A DNA stretch of 64,000 bases from an uncultured SAR324 cluster bacterium (GCA_905182865.1 CAJJCY010000002.1:629040-693039); one strand, 5' to 3'; shown: positions 27,136 to 37,318, counted from the first letter of the stretch. The notes: generated from the letters alone by a model not told the origin. Numbers and translations are program-made.

Positions 27136-28278
27136 TTAACGTGATTCGAGTTGTCTTAGCAGTTGCGGGTTTTCACGCTGAAGTCTTTCGATGCGTCCCA
27201 TTCCCTGCGCAAAAAGCAGGTTTTCCGGTTCAGCACTCCACGCCTCTCTGTAACTTGTCTGAGCGAGTCCATAATCTCCAACTGCTTCGAAGCAAAGTCC
27301 CAGGTTATAAAGATCATTTGGATCCGGATTTTCAGCAGTAGCTTGTTGTAACTGTTCAATTGCCAAATCGTAAGCACCGGCCTCCATCAAAATTTTAGAG
27401 TTGGGAAACTTACCATCAGCAATTTGGTAGCTGACAGTTTTGTCAGTGACTGCAACTCTACGTACAAATCCGCTGGCTATGGAAAGTGACAGGTCCGCAA
27501 TTATTTGCTCAAAGGAAGGAAGAACGTCTGCAGATTTTTCAATGGATTCAGTCTTGGTGGTTTTTGAAGTTGGCAGAACGGATGTTAAACTTTCTGCAAT
27601 TTGCTGAAAACTTTCTGTGCTTCTTCCACCTATCCTTTGTGAGTAAGTACGAGTCTCAAAAGTAGTTGCCACAACTTCTGCAGGTACCAGACGAGTCATT
27701 TTTATTTCAAGTCCCAATGTCCCTCGTGTTGATTTGTAGGGCCACCAAACAACTTGATCGACTGTTAAATTCAAACCAAGGCTACGTCGTGAACTTGGTG
27801 GCCTGAAATATTCCAGGCCTTCTTTACTCAGGTCAACTCCATCAGTTCGTTCAATGTCGAGCCAAAGTTTTCCGTTGATAACTGCATCAACATTTTGAGT
27901 TTTGTATCCCCGTACTGAAACTAATTGCTGCAGTGCCGTATCATTTTCCAGCTTTTCAAATTCATCTGAAAAAACGACTTTGAAGTACGGAGTAGCGGTT
28001 AAGAGATTTATTACCCGCGCCCTGACAGAACGGCTGATGGATTTTTGTTGGGCCTCATTCAGCAAAACAGGATGGGTTTGCCAAATGCCATTCCGCTCAG
28101 TTTTATATTTCAGAGAAATCTGCCCAATCTCAAATTTGCCCACGGCTATATTTCTGATGTCTCTTGTGTTGATCTCCGCAGGTGAGCGCACCGTAAGCGT
28201 AGCTTTAGCGCAACTCGTCAACAGAAAAACGCCTATCAACAAAAGGTACAAAGTTTGATTAAATAAATAGTTATTCAT
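27136..28278 (-). CDS. Lipoprotein with C-terminal TPR, paralogue 2 of 3
   Basis: 380 residues from the ATG at 28278, giving signal MNNYLFNQTLYLLLIGVFLL and lipobox LLTSC. The N-terminal half contains DIRNIAVGKFEIGQI, VDAVINGKLWLDIER and LGLEIKMTRLVPAEVV, aligned by eye with the corresponding strands of its neighbours (NINYIEIGKFKI, VAILQGKVKYFER). The C-terminus has a hinge VAVTDKTVSYQI, then TPR units YDLAIEQLQQA and YNLGLCFEAVGDYGLAQTSY. No catalytic motif is visible. Located between its two paralogues on the same strand with a 13-base gap to the upstream one. Confidence 0.75.
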   Translation of the reverse strand: MNNYLFNQTLYLLLIGVFLLTSCAKATLTVRSPAEINTRDIRNIAVGKFEIGQISLKYKTERNGIWQTHPVLLNEAQQKSISRSVRARVINLLTATPYFKVVFSDEFEKLENDTALQQLVSVRGYKTQNVDAVINGKLWLDIERTDGVDLSKEGLEYFRPPSSRRSLGLNLTVDQVVWWPYKSTRGTLGLEIKMTRLVPAEVVATTFETRTYSQRIGGRSTESFQQIAESLTSVLPTSKTTKTESIEKSADVLPSFEQIIADLSLSIASGFVRRVAVTDKTVSYQIADGKFPNSKILMEAGAYDLAIEQLQQATAENPDPNDLYNLGLCFEAVGDYGLAQTSYREAWSAEPENLLFAQGMGRIERLQRENPQLLRQLESR

Positions 28279-28291
28279 ATAAATTATTTCT

Positions 28292-29584
28292 TTAATCTTG
28301 AATTTGTTTGGCCAATCTTCTTTTTTCAGCAAGATAAAGACGTGTGCGTCCAACACCTTGTGCATAAAGTTTTGTACCTGGACTATTTTCAAGGGCAGTA
28401 ATATAAAACCGTCGTGCATCTTCATAATCTTCCGGACTAACAGCACTGGCTTCATAAGCTAAACCCAAATTATACCAATCTTGCGAATCGCGTTTTCCTT
28501 CCGGAATTGCTTCAATTATCTTTCGGGCTTGTTTGGATTTTCCCTCTTTGAGTAAACCTCCGGCTTTTGCTTTGCCTCCGGAAGCGATCTCTGCATCAAC
28601 CATAACCTTGTATGGAGAAATTGTACGGATGAATGACTGCAGTGTCAGCATCACCAATTTCTGAATTACCTTCTTCTTTTCTTTGGGAGGCAAGTCGTAA
28701 ATGCTTGGAACCGGCAAGGGTTTGTGGCCATAGAATATCTGTTTGGGATTGCTGCGGCTCGCCAAGGCAACTTCACGAATTGGAATTGGAAAAATTGGGA
28801 TCCTTGTGTAACTGATCAGGCTACCTAAAGTCAAAGAAATTAGGTGACTTTCTTTGACGTTGCGATAGGAATCCTTTTCCGTAATACTGCGTCCAAAGCT
28901 GGATGAATCCGCACGAATCGCCAGCGTTTCCCTCTTAAGGCCTATTACTGTAAAACTTAAATTTGCCTGTGTGCCGAGCATATTCTTGTATTTGTATGTC
29001 CTAACAACCTGGTTTTTAGGCGGAATAACTTCATTTAAACCCACCAACGCGAATGCAGATGAAAGTGCCATTTCTGCTACATTACTGGCAAAAGCCCCTC
29101 TCCTACAAATATAACCTCTCCAACTATCCAAAGTAATTGTTTCATCTGAAATTGCTGCAGCACCAGCTGATGACAGTCTACCGCCAAGTCCTCCTGTGCA
29201 AGTGGCGAGGTCAGTAAATTGTCCTCGGTCCACTTCACCTCCGCTGATGACTTCCCCCTGAATTATGGCAATAGTTTCTTTTTCCGAATCAATATTGGCC
29301 TCGTCTAAAGTGTTTACTACACTGACATTAAAGCGCTCGAAACGATTAAGTTCCTGGGCCAGTTGTTGAAGTACTTTAGATTTAATGCCAAGTTTATCAT
29401 TTGTTTCGTCCACCAAATCTGCACGAATAAATACTTTTTTTACTTCCCGCGGCACTGTAATCCTTGAAGGTCTTTGCACTTCAAATTTAGAAAGTTTCGG
29501 AGCGGCACAAGATGAGCCGACAACCAAGATAGAGAGGCACAATGGTAAAAATAATATTTGCTTTATTGACATTGTTTTTTTCAT
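28292..29584 (-). CDS. Lipoprotein with C-terminal TPR, paralogue 1 of 3
   Basis: 430 residues from the ATG at 29584 (signal MKKTMSIKQILFLPLCLSIL, lipobox VGSSC). The pattern repeats: RPSRITVPREVKKVFIRADL, then ETIAIIQGEVISGGEVDRG, a strand QANLSFTVIGLKRETLAI, the segment FIRTISPYKVMVDAE, and the TPR DWYNLGLAYEASAVSPEDYE with a final VGRTRLYLAEKRRLA helix. It begins 8 bases after the stop of the DUF2851 gene, so all four genes are probably one transcript. The shared ISPY/ISPF segment in copies 1 and 3 marks the junction between the two halves. Confidence 0.75.
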   Translation of the reverse strand: MKKTMSIKQILFLPLCLSILVVGSSCAAPKLSKFEVQRPSRITVPREVKKVFIRADLVDETNDKLGIKSKVLQQLAQELNRFERFNVSVVNTLDEANIDSEKETIAIIQGEVISGGEVDRGQFTDLATCTGGLGGRLSSAGAAAISDETITLDSWRGYICRRGAFASNVAEMALSSAFALVGLNEVIPPKNQVVRTYKYKNMLGTQANLSFTVIGLKRETLAIRADSSSFGRSITEKDSYRNVKESHLISLTLGSLISYTRIPIFPIPIREVALASRSNPKQIFYGHKPLPVPSIYDLPPKEKKKVIQKLVMLTLQSFIRTISPYKVMVDAEIASGGKAKAGGLLKEGKSKQARKIIEAIPEGKRDSQDWYNLGLAYEASAVSPEDYEDARRFYITALENSPGTKLYAQGVGRTRLYLAEKRRLAKQIQD

Positions 29585-29592
29585 ATCTGTAC

Positions 29593-31005
29593 TTAGTCTT
29601 CTAAAAGTCGAGGCAGCTCGCATCTAACACAGCCCTGATGGAAATTTTGGCAAAAATCATGTTGAATTTGAATCAAACCCTGCCGATTCCCGAATGTGTT
29701 CATTTTCAGTTTAGCGGATTTAGATAATTCTGAATACCATAAACGATTTTCCATGAAACGTGTTTTGCTGTTTGAAGCTTCTGCAGGTAAAATCATGAAC
29801 AATTGATAAAGAAGTTTTTCCAGCTCCGGTTCATTCTCATGACGTGCAAGGGCCAGGAAAAACGGCAAAACTGCATTTGCCCAAATTACAGTTTGACGGT
29901 CTTTTCCAACAAGTTGTGTGGTATTAATCTGTTTCGATTTACCCAAAACAAGGTGTTTCCGCCAAATTTCCCAATCAGGAGTAGAAAATAGCAGTTCTGT
30001 TTCCGCCAGTGCTTGCCGCCGCAACTCTTTTTCTTCAGAAAAAACACTCAAGTTTCGTAAAACTACCAACCAGCGTTTGAGTAAACCGTCATTTGCTATG
30101 CGGTACAAATGGTGGAACATACCCAATAAACGTCGCTCTGGGGAATTTTGGGGGCGATGTGCCTGTGAAATTTTCCCGGAAACTTGTGGATGTTCTGGAA
30201 GTTCCTGCCAGGCAGCTTTCCACTGCTGAAATTCATGTCGTACTGTAGGGTCGGCAATGGTCATTTTTTTGGAAAACAGACCGCAGGCTCCAAACCAGCG
30301 TGAAAGCACCAGAGTACGCGTTGTGCGCTGAGACTGACGAAACAAAGGGCGTAGTTCTCGAAATTGATATTGCTTGGCCAACTCCTCGAAAACCTGTGCA
30401 TACGGAGAATATCCAAGTGATTTGAAAAGCAACTGAAACAGCAGTTCCTCCGGATCCTGTTCATCCCATCGTTTAAGCAGCACTTCTGTTTTTTCTTGAA
30501 TACGTTGTTCTGCAGCATGGCCAAGAATTTTCTTGAGTGTTTCTGTCCCACGCTCTAAAGCAGCAATTCCACAACGCCCCGGTAATTCACTTAATTTTTT
30601 TAAGTGAATTTTCGCTTCAGTTTCTGATGTAGAAGGTTCTTTACTCAATAAAGGGGCAAGTTCCAGCTCAGGAACTATTCGCCCGTCCTGGCGTTTAATT
30701 TTCCTCTGTCCATTGTGGTAAAGGACGACGTGCAAGACAACATTATTGTAATCCGGATTTCCTTCGTGATGATGTGAATACCATCCAGAAGAATTAACAT
30801 GAATTTCCACCGCTCCAAGAAAATATTGCTTTCCTATTTTCAAACGTGCTTCCCGGAAATCTGGACCGCTTGCGGAATTATACCAACCAGCAAACTCAAT
30901 TTTGACCTGCTGCCCACAGATCGTCTTCAGAGTCACCTGATCAAAGTCCTGTTCCAGCCAAATCTGCTGGATAGCCATCTCAGGAAAGGAGTTGTTTTTA
31001 ATCAT
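29593..31005 (-). CDS. DUF2851 family protein
   Basis: 470 residues. The N-terminal part carries the family signature: IQQIWLEQDF, GWYNSASGPDFREARLKIG, LGAVEIHVNSSGWYSHHHEG and YNNVVLHVVLYHNG. The pattern of conserved Asp, Glu-Ile-His and His residues resembles a nuclease-type fold, but no activity is established for the family as far as I know. The C-terminal half is helical. It heads the operon with the three TPR lipoproteins, and it is divergent from trpB with about 80 bases between starts. Confidence 0.85.
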   Translation of the reverse strand: MIKNNSFPEMAIQQIWLEQDFDQVTLKTICGQQVKIEFAGWYNSASGPDFREARLKIGKQYFLGAVEIHVNSSGWYSHHHEGNPDYNNVVLHVVLYHNGQRKIKRQDGRIVPELELAPLLSKEPSTSETEAKIHLKKLSELPGRCGIAALERGTETLKKILGHAAEQRIQEKTEVLLKRWDEQDPEELLFQLLFKSLGYSPYAQVFEELAKQYQFRELRPLFRQSQRTTRTLVLSRWFGACGLFSKKMTIADPTVRHEFQQWKAAWQELPEHPQVSGKISQAHRPQNSPERRLLGMFHHLYRIANDGLLKRWLVVLRNLSVFSEEKELRRQALAETELLFSTPDWEIWRKHLVLGKSKQINTTQLVGKDRQTVIWANAVLPFFLALARHENEPELEKLLYQLFMILPAEASNSKTRFMENRLWYSELSKSAKLKMNTFGNRQGLIQIQHDFCQNFHQGCVRCELPRLLED

Positions 31006-31087
31006 GAAAGGCTAATTGACAAGTAAAGAAAATGTACGTAAAATTTATCTTTGGATCATAAAACATAAAATGGAAAGATACAATATC

Positions 31088-32335
31088 ATGTCTATGCCAA
31101 CACAAATTATTTCACCGGATATTTCCGGATATTATGGCGATTACGGGGGAATGTTTATTCCTGAAATTTTGCGGACGACGTTTGAGAAACTCATTTCATC
31201 TTTTAAAGAAGCAAAGGCTGACCCTGAATTTTGGCAAAGTTACGTGAATGTTATGCAAAACTACTCATGTCGTCCAACTCCAATAACTCCGCTGGAAAAT
31301 TTTGCAAAATCATTAGACGGCAGGTTTCAGGTTTTTTGCAAACGGGAGGACTTGAACCATACCGGTGCGCATAAAGCTAATAATGTGATGGGGCAAGGTT
31401 TGCTAGTTCAACGAATGGGAAAACAACGAGTGATTGCAGAAACGGGGGCGGGACAGCACGGCGTCGCTACCGCAACCATGGCAGCAAAAATGGGATTTGA
31501 ATGCACGATCTACATGGGTTCTGTTGACGTGGAACGCCAGCGTCCTAATGTATTTTGGATGGAACAGCTTGGAGCAGAAGTTATTTCAGTAACTGAAGGT
31601 ACTGCCACATTAAAAGACGCGATCAATGCAGCCATGCGGGACTGGGCCGAAAGTATGGAAACTACGCATTATGTTTTGGGAACAACTTGCGGGCCGCATC
31701 CATTTCCGGAAATGGTGTCCTGGTTTCAGTCAATTATTGGTCATGAATCACGTGAGCAAATGCTTAAATTAAACTCTAAACTTCCAGACAGAATTTATGC
31801 CTGCGTTGGAGGTGGATCCAACGCCAGCGGAATATTTCTGCCGTTTCTTGAGGACCAATCAGTCGAATTGGTTGGGGTAGAAGCCGGAGGTCATGGTATC
31901 GATTCCGGAAAGCATGCAGCACGTTTTTCCGGTGGGACTGTTGGAATCGCACAAGGTTACAAAACATATTTCTTTCAGGATGATGAAGGGCAGATGCAGC
32001 ACACGCATTCAATTGCCGCTGGTCTGGACTACATTGGAGTCAGTCCTATTTTGAGTCATCTGCACGATAAGAAGCGCATTCGCTTTACTTATTCCACTGA
32101 TGAAGAGGTTATTTCTGCAACAAAACTTCTCATTCGTACCGAAGGGATAATTCCAGCTTTGGAGAGTGCTCACGCCTTTGCCTCAGTGATTGAGGAAGCT
32201 CGAGACATTCCGGATGGAGCGCAAGTTCTGATCAATCTTTCCGGTCGTGGAGACAAAGACATTTTCAATATTGCAGAAGCAATTGGTGACCATAAATGGC
32301 AGGAATTTTTAGAAAAAAAAGCACGGAAGAGCTGA
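31088..32335 (+). CDS. trpB: Tryptophan synthase beta chain
   Basis: About 415 residues from the ATG at 31088 (MSMPTQIISPD), chosen because a GGAAAG site lies about 10 bases upstream; the open frame extends to 31016 without similarity. Condenses indole and serine with PLP. Seen: YGGMFIPEIL, the PLP lysine in KREDLNHTGAHKANN, ETGAGQHGVATA, GGGSNASGIFLPF (phosphate-binding) and the C-terminal NLSGRGDKD. This is the classic TrpB1 type. trpA follows after 61 bases; no other trp genes are present, so the operon is limited to the two synthase subunits. Confidence 0.95.
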   Translation: MSMPTQIISPDISGYYGDYGGMFIPEILRTTFEKLISSFKEAKADPEFWQSYVNVMQNYSCRPTPITPLENFAKSLDGRFQVFCKREDLNHTGAHKANNVMGQGLLVQRMGKQRVIAETGAGQHGVATATMAAKMGFECTIYMGSVDVERQRPNVFWMEQLGAEVISVTEGTATLKDAINAAMRDWAESMETTHYVLGTTCGPHPFPEMVSWFQSIIGHESREQMLKLNSKLPDRIYACVGGGSNASGIFLPFLEDQSVELVGVEAGGHGIDSGKHAARFSGGTVGIAQGYKTYFFQDDEGQMQHTHSIAAGLDYIGVSPILSHLHDKKRIRFTYSTDEEVISATKLLIRTEGIIPALESAHAFASVIEEARDIPDGAQVLINLSGRGDKDIFNIAEAIGDHKWQEFLEKKARKS

Positions 32336-32396
32336 GTAATTAAGGCACCGAAAAGCAGAGCATTTATGGTGTTGTAACTCGTAATTCATAAATTAA

Positions 32397-33173
32397 ATGA
32401 ATCTGACCGAATATCTAAATAAACGATTAAAAAAACATAAAATTTTGCTAATGACCCACGTCGTAGTAGGCTATCCTTCTCTGGAGGAGAATTGGAAAAT
32501 GCTTGAAGCGATGGGTGAGGCAGATGTGGATTTGGTGGAACTGCAGATGCCGTTTAGTGAGCCAAGTGCGGATGGACCTCTTTTTGTAAAAGCAAATCAG
32601 GATGCATTAAGAAACGGTGTTCGTTGGAAAGATTATTTCGATTTGATGAAGAGTGCAAGCGAACGATTTAATTTTCCGATCTTGATGATGAATTATTGTA
32701 ACACGGCTTTCAGTATGGGGTTTGAGGCATACTGTTCCAATATTAGGATACACGGTGGTGAAGGTTTCATTATTCCGGATTTACCTTTTGAAGAATTTGG
32801 AGAATTGTTTGAACTGAGCCGTGATCAGGAACTTGATCCGATCATGCTTTGTACTCCAACAAATACCGAGAAACGATTACAAAATATCTGTGAAAAGGGC
32901 AGTGGTTTTATTTATTGTGTAGCACGTAAAGGAGTAACTGGACAAAATACGGAGTTGGACTGGCATGCAGATGATTTTTTGCGTCAGTGTCGGAAATACT
33001 CTAATTTGCCATTAGCTCTGGGATTTGGATTGTCAAAGCCAGAAGATTTGTTCCAACTGCACGGAAAGGCCGAAATTGCTATTATCGGATCTGCCTTGTT
33101 GAAAACGTGGGAAGCTGAAGGGGAACCAGGCTACCGAAAACATTTGATGTCACTGGCGGATGCCAGAGACTAA
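32397..33173 (+). CDS. trpA: Tryptophan synthase alpha chain
   Basis: 258 residues of the TIM-barrel subunit that cleaves indole-3-glycerol phosphate. The catalytic Glu is in DLVELQMPFSEPSADGP (canonical ELGxPFSDPxADGP; here Q-M replaces the usual G-x) and the catalytic Asp is in the same block. IIPDLPFEE and GLSKPEDLFQL with IIGSALLK form the phosphate site. The usual Gly/Ser-rich segment RKGVTG is present. Slightly divergent but no catalytic residue is lost. Confidence 0.93.
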   Translation: MNLTEYLNKRLKKHKILLMTHVVVGYPSLEENWKMLEAMGEADVDLVELQMPFSEPSADGPLFVKANQDALRNGVRWKDYFDLMKSASERFNFPILMMNYCNTAFSMGFEAYCSNIRIHGGEGFIIPDLPFEEFGELFELSRDQELDPIMLCTPTNTEKRLQNICEKGSGFIYCVARKGVTGQNTELDWHADDFLRQCRKYSNLPLALGFGLSKPEDLFQLHGKAEIAIIGSALLKTWEAEGEPGYRKHLMSLADARD

Positions 33174-33180
33174 ATAAATT

Positions 33181-33993
33181 ATGCCAGTATCCATCAGTGA
33201 AACAGATATTGAGAATTACGCGAAAGATGGAGCAGTGCTGATTAAAAACCTGTTTACTCCAGATGAAGTGTCAGATTTGCGGGAAGGAATTGATGCAAAC
33301 ATCTCACATCCCAGTTCACGTGCAAAGGTTGCCAGCATTGAGAGTGACCCTGGCTGGTTTTTTGAAGATTTTTGTAATTGGCAGGAAAATTTAGCTTTCC
33401 AAAGAATAATTTTTGAGAGTGATATTTCAGAAGTTGCTGCAAAACTTATGTGTTCTGAGCAGGTTCGTTTGTTTCACGACCATATGCTGGTTAAAAAAAC
33501 AGGAACGAAACAAAGGACCCCATGGCATCAAGATCAACCGTACTACAATATTGAAGGAATGCAAAATATCAGCTTTTGGATTCCGGTGGATCCCGTGCCG
33601 CTTGAATGGACACTTGAATTCATAGCCGGATCTCATCAGGAAAACTGGTATTTGCCAAGGACTTTCCTCAAGAAAGAGGCAAAGTGGTTTCCGGAAGGAA
33701 GCCTTTCAGATCCTCCAAATATTGAAGAAAATTTGGAAAAATATCGTGTTCTCAGGTGGGGACTTGAGCCGGGAGACGCTGTGGCCTTTCACATGCTTAC
33801 ATTACATGCCGCAGCGGGATCAGATGCGCTGCGCCGCGTTTTTTCAGTACGCTTGATAGGAGATGATATTCGACATGCTCCCCGTGACTGGGAAACTTCT
33901 CCTGAGTTTCAGGGACTTTCAGATCAATTGCCTGCCGGTGTTCCAATGGATCACGAATTATTTCCAGTAATCTGGCCAGCAAGCAGGGCTTAA
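33181..33993 (+). CDS. Phytanoyl-CoA dioxygenase (PhyH) family protein
   Basis: 270 residues of an Fe(II)/2-oxoglutarate-dependent hydroxylase. The facial triad is visible as PWHQDQPYYN (His-x-Asp) and AFHMLTLHAAAGS (distal His), followed by RRVFSVRLIGDD, where the Arg binds 2-oxoglutarate. WIPVDPVPLEWTLEFIAGSH is the typical core strand. Substrate unknown; bacterial members act on small molecules such as ectoine or secondary metabolites. It starts 7 bases after trpA, so it is probably co-transcribed with trpBA; whether it acts on a tryptophan-related compound is speculation. Confidence 0.88.
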   Translation: MPVSISETDIENYAKDGAVLIKNLFTPDEVSDLREGIDANISHPSSRAKVASIESDPGWFFEDFCNWQENLAFQRIIFESDISEVAAKLMCSEQVRLFHDHMLVKKTGTKQRTPWHQDQPYYNIEGMQNISFWIPVDPVPLEWTLEFIAGSHQENWYLPRTFLKKEAKWFPEGSLSDPPNIEENLEKYRVLRWGLEPGDAVAFHMLTLHAAAGSDALRRVFSVRLIGDDIRHAPRDWETSPEFQGLSDQLPAGVPMDHELFPVIWPASRA

Positions 33994-34024
33994 ATGATAC
34001 TTTTCTACCTCTAAATTCAAACCC

Positions 34025-36785
34025 ATGTCAGTTCCTCAAGTAGAAACTCCGATGATGCATCCTATTCCAGGTGGTGCAACAGCAAGGCCTTTTAATACCT
34101 ATCATAATGCCTTTTATGAAATGTTTGGAGATGACGCAATTGTGGGCGCAAAAGTTTTGCAAATTGCGCTTACCTCACGTGACAAAAAAAAGAAAAAATC
34201 ATTGCCAATGTGCGGAGTACCATATAAAGCTTATGAGCAATATTTAAATAAGTTGACTGCGGCAGGTTATAAGGTGGCCATTTGTGAGCAAATGGAAGAT
34301 CCTGCAAAAGCACAGGGGCTTGTTGCACGGGATGTTGTGAGAGTTGTGACTCCCGGAACTACTGTTTCTCCGCAGTTGATAGATCCAAACAGAAACCACT
34401 TTTTACTGGCAATCAATGTTGTTTTGCGTGCCCAGTGTTTAGGAATTGCCTTTGTTGATCTTTCAACAGGTGAGTTTGAGGTGGCAGAATTTCAATTAAA
34501 TGAAACTCATCGGTTCTATGATTTTCTTGCGCAACTTACTCCACAGGAAATTCTATTAACTCAAAGCCGTTCTGAAATAGAATCCACGTTTTTGGAAGAA
34601 TTGGTGCAGCGGATGACACAATTACTGGATAAGATAAATTCTGCCGATGCCAGATCCGTGACTTCTTCGGAACAGATTACAGGGCTGCAGAATGCTCAGG
34701 TTTTTCCTTCGACAGGACGTTTTAATTTCATTGATCCATATCATTTTGATCTGGAAGCAACACAACGAAATTTGAACAATCATTTTGAAACGCTGAATCT
34801 TTCCGGATTTGGGATTGATGATTTGCCACATGGAATTGCTGCTGCAGGGGCATTATTACGCTATTTGGAGGAAACTCAAAAATGTGATTTGAGCCATCTT
34901 ACAGCTTTGAGGCGCTATGCTTTTGATAAAACTATGCTCCTCGACGAAGCAACAGTGGCTAATTTGGAATTGTTTGAGAGTCAGTCCGGAGCGAGGAAAC
35001 ACACGCTTTACCATATTCTAAATCATACTAAGACTCCAATGGGTGCAAGGCTTTTCAGGCAGTGGTTACGTCAGCCGCTGCTTGATGTGGAGGCAATTAA
35101 TGAACGTTTTGACTGTATTGAAGAGTTCCGGAATAATTTTATGCTTTGTGAAGAGTTCCGTGAATGCCTGGAAAATATCCAGGATTTACCGCGCATTATT
35201 GGACGCATTACTTTACCAGTGGTTGGTGTGAACGATCTTGTGGCTTTACGTGAATCACTGGAACCAGTGCAGAAACTGCCTTCCTATTTGGCAGAGTTAC
35301 AAGCGTCGTTGTTAAAAAATATTGCAGAAAATTTTGATACGCTCACCGATTTGTTAGACCTGCTATATCAGCGACTACTGGAGGCACCTTCAGTTAAACT
35401 TCGAGAAGGTGGTTTTATGGCCGCAGGTGTTTCTGAAGAATTGGACGAGTTACGTGAAATATCAAGAAATTCCAAACAATTCCAAATCGAATCACGGGAG
35501 AAATAGAGAACACAGGAATTAGCTCTTTAAAAATTAGTTACAACAAAGTTTTTGGTTACTACCTTGAAGTCAGTAATGTCCATAAATCCTCTGTCCCAGA
35601 CAATAGCAAAGTCGAACTAAATGAAGAAAGGAGGTATCAAATGTTTTACAAAAAGAATTTGAAGAAAAAATACTTACTGCAGAAGAACGAATAGGTAAAT
35701 TGGAGTATGAACTATTTCAGCAGCTAAAAACTGAAATCAACTCTAACGCCAGGCGAGTGCAGCAGACTGCAAATGACATTGCTGTAGCGGATACGCTGGC
35801 GGGACTGGCATTTGTCGCAGAAAACAATCACTACGTGCGACCAAGTCTACATCCTCTTGAAGCTCCTAGAAAATTGTTTTTGAAAGATAGTCGACATCCT
35901 GTTATTGAACAAATAGATCTGGGTGAAGTGTTTGTCCCCAATGATTTGGATTTGGAAGAATCAAAGTGTCGGATCATGTTAATCACAGGGCCGAATATGG
36001 CAGGCAAATCAACCTACATGAGACAAGTTGCGCTAATTGTCCTGATGGCTCAATGTGGAAGTTTTGTGCCTGTTTCGAGCTCAGAATTTTCTGTAGTGGA
36101 TAGAATTTTTACACGTGTTGGTGCATCAGACAATCTTACACTTGGTCAAAGTACTTTTATGCTGGAAATGAACGAAGCTGCTGCAATTTTGAACAATGCG
36201 ACTGAAAGAAGTTTGATTATTCTGGATGAAATCGGACGTGGAACGAGTACTTTCGACGGTATTAGTATTGCTTGGGCAATTGTAGAGTATATCCAAAAAT
36301 TGAGTGCCCTGACGCTTTGTGCTACTCATTACCATGAATTGACTTCAATTACGCAAGAACTGGATTCAGTAAAAAATTTCAGCATTCGTGTTGAGGAAGA
36401 AGGAGAGAAAATTGTTTTTTTGCGTAAAATTGTTTCAGGAGAAGCCGACAAAAGTTATGGAGTACAAGTAGCCAAGCTGGCTGGACTCCCAAAAAGCGTG
36501 GTAAATCGTGCTCTTGAGGTTATGGAACAATTGGAAAAAACGTCAATGGTCCATCATTTGCCTGTACTTATAAATGAGACACAGAAGAAACAAAAAAATT
36601 CTGCAGAGGTTAGTGAAAATTCTGGAAATTCTTGGGTAAATTCTGTAAATGAGAATCAACAGTTGTCCTTGTTTCCAGAGGAATCACTCTACCTTGATGA
36701 GTTGTGCAAACTGAATTTGAATGATATGACCCCGTTGCAGGCACTAAACTATCTTCATGAATTAACTGACAAAATGCGGAAGTAG
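34025..36785 (+). CDS. mutS: DNA mismatch repair protein MutS, several frameshifts
   Basis: MutS recognises mismatches in DNA. Present are TPMM and FYEMFGDDA (mismatch-reading Phe-x-Glu), ICEQMEDPA, the lever domain, [17 protein letters not shown] (Walker A), [13 protein letters not shown] (Walker B) and THYHELT. The frame is broken three times: between about 34055 and 34110 a +1 frame reads [11 protein letters not shown], resembling the usual YLQVKQQ segment, before the original frame resumes; near 35500 the frame moves to [20 protein letters not shown]; near 35637 it moves again to [20 protein letters not shown]. Corrected length is about 900 residues. The errors may be sequence indels or real loss; if real, the host would be a mutator. 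Confidence 0.9.
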
Positions 36786-36829
36786 CAAGAAAAGCCGGTA
36801 GTATAAAAATCTTAAACTTAAATCCTAAA

Positions 36830-37318
36830 ATGCAAATTGCTGTTTACCCGACAAGTGCAAATCCTCCAACTTATGGTCATGCAGATATATTGGTGAGAAC
36901 GACCAAACAGTTTGATCATGTTTTTTGGTCGGCTGCTATGAATTCGGAAAAACACTATATGTTTAACGAAGAAGTACGTCTGCGGATGATGAATGAATAC
37001 GTGCAGCATTTTGAACTGGAAAATGTAACAGTTGAAGCTTTCAGAGGTTCTACTATTCGCTATGTGCAAAAACGAAAAGCTCAGGTAATAGTGAAGGGAT
37101 TGCGTAGTTTAGACGATTTTCAGGGTGAATTTCAGCAAGCAGTCGGAAACAAAGGCATTGATCCTGAAATTGAAACCTTTTGCTTATTTGGAAAACCGGA
37201 TCTTTTTGCCATCAACTCGACCCTGGTTCGTGAATTAGCATTTCTGGGAGAGTCAATCGAAGCTTATGTTTTACCTTCTGTGGCAAAAATTGTGGCTAAT
37301 GCATTAAAAAAATCCTGA
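36830..37318 (+). CDS. coaD: Pantetheine-phosphate adenylyltransferase
   Basis: 162 residues, the usual CoaD size. It makes dephospho-CoA from ATP and phosphopantetheine. The start IAVYPTSANPPTYGHADIL corresponds to the family's YPGTFDPxTxGHxDI; the T/SxGH part is kept but the first glycine is replaced by Thr-Ser. VKGLRSLDDFQGEFQQA and INSTLVRELAFLGESIEAYVLP match the second and third conserved blocks. The atypical first motif could also fit another nucleotidyltransferase of the same superfamily, but the rest is CoaD-like. It follows mutS by 44 bases. Confidence 0.82.
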   Translation: MQIAVYPTSANPPTYGHADILVRTTKQFDHVFWSAAMNSEKHYMFNEEVRLRMMNEYVQHFELENVTVEAFRGSTIRYVQKRKAQVIVKGLRSLDDFQGEFQQAVGNKGIDPEIETFCLFGKPDLFAINSTLVRELAFLGESIEAYVLPSVAKIVANALKKS

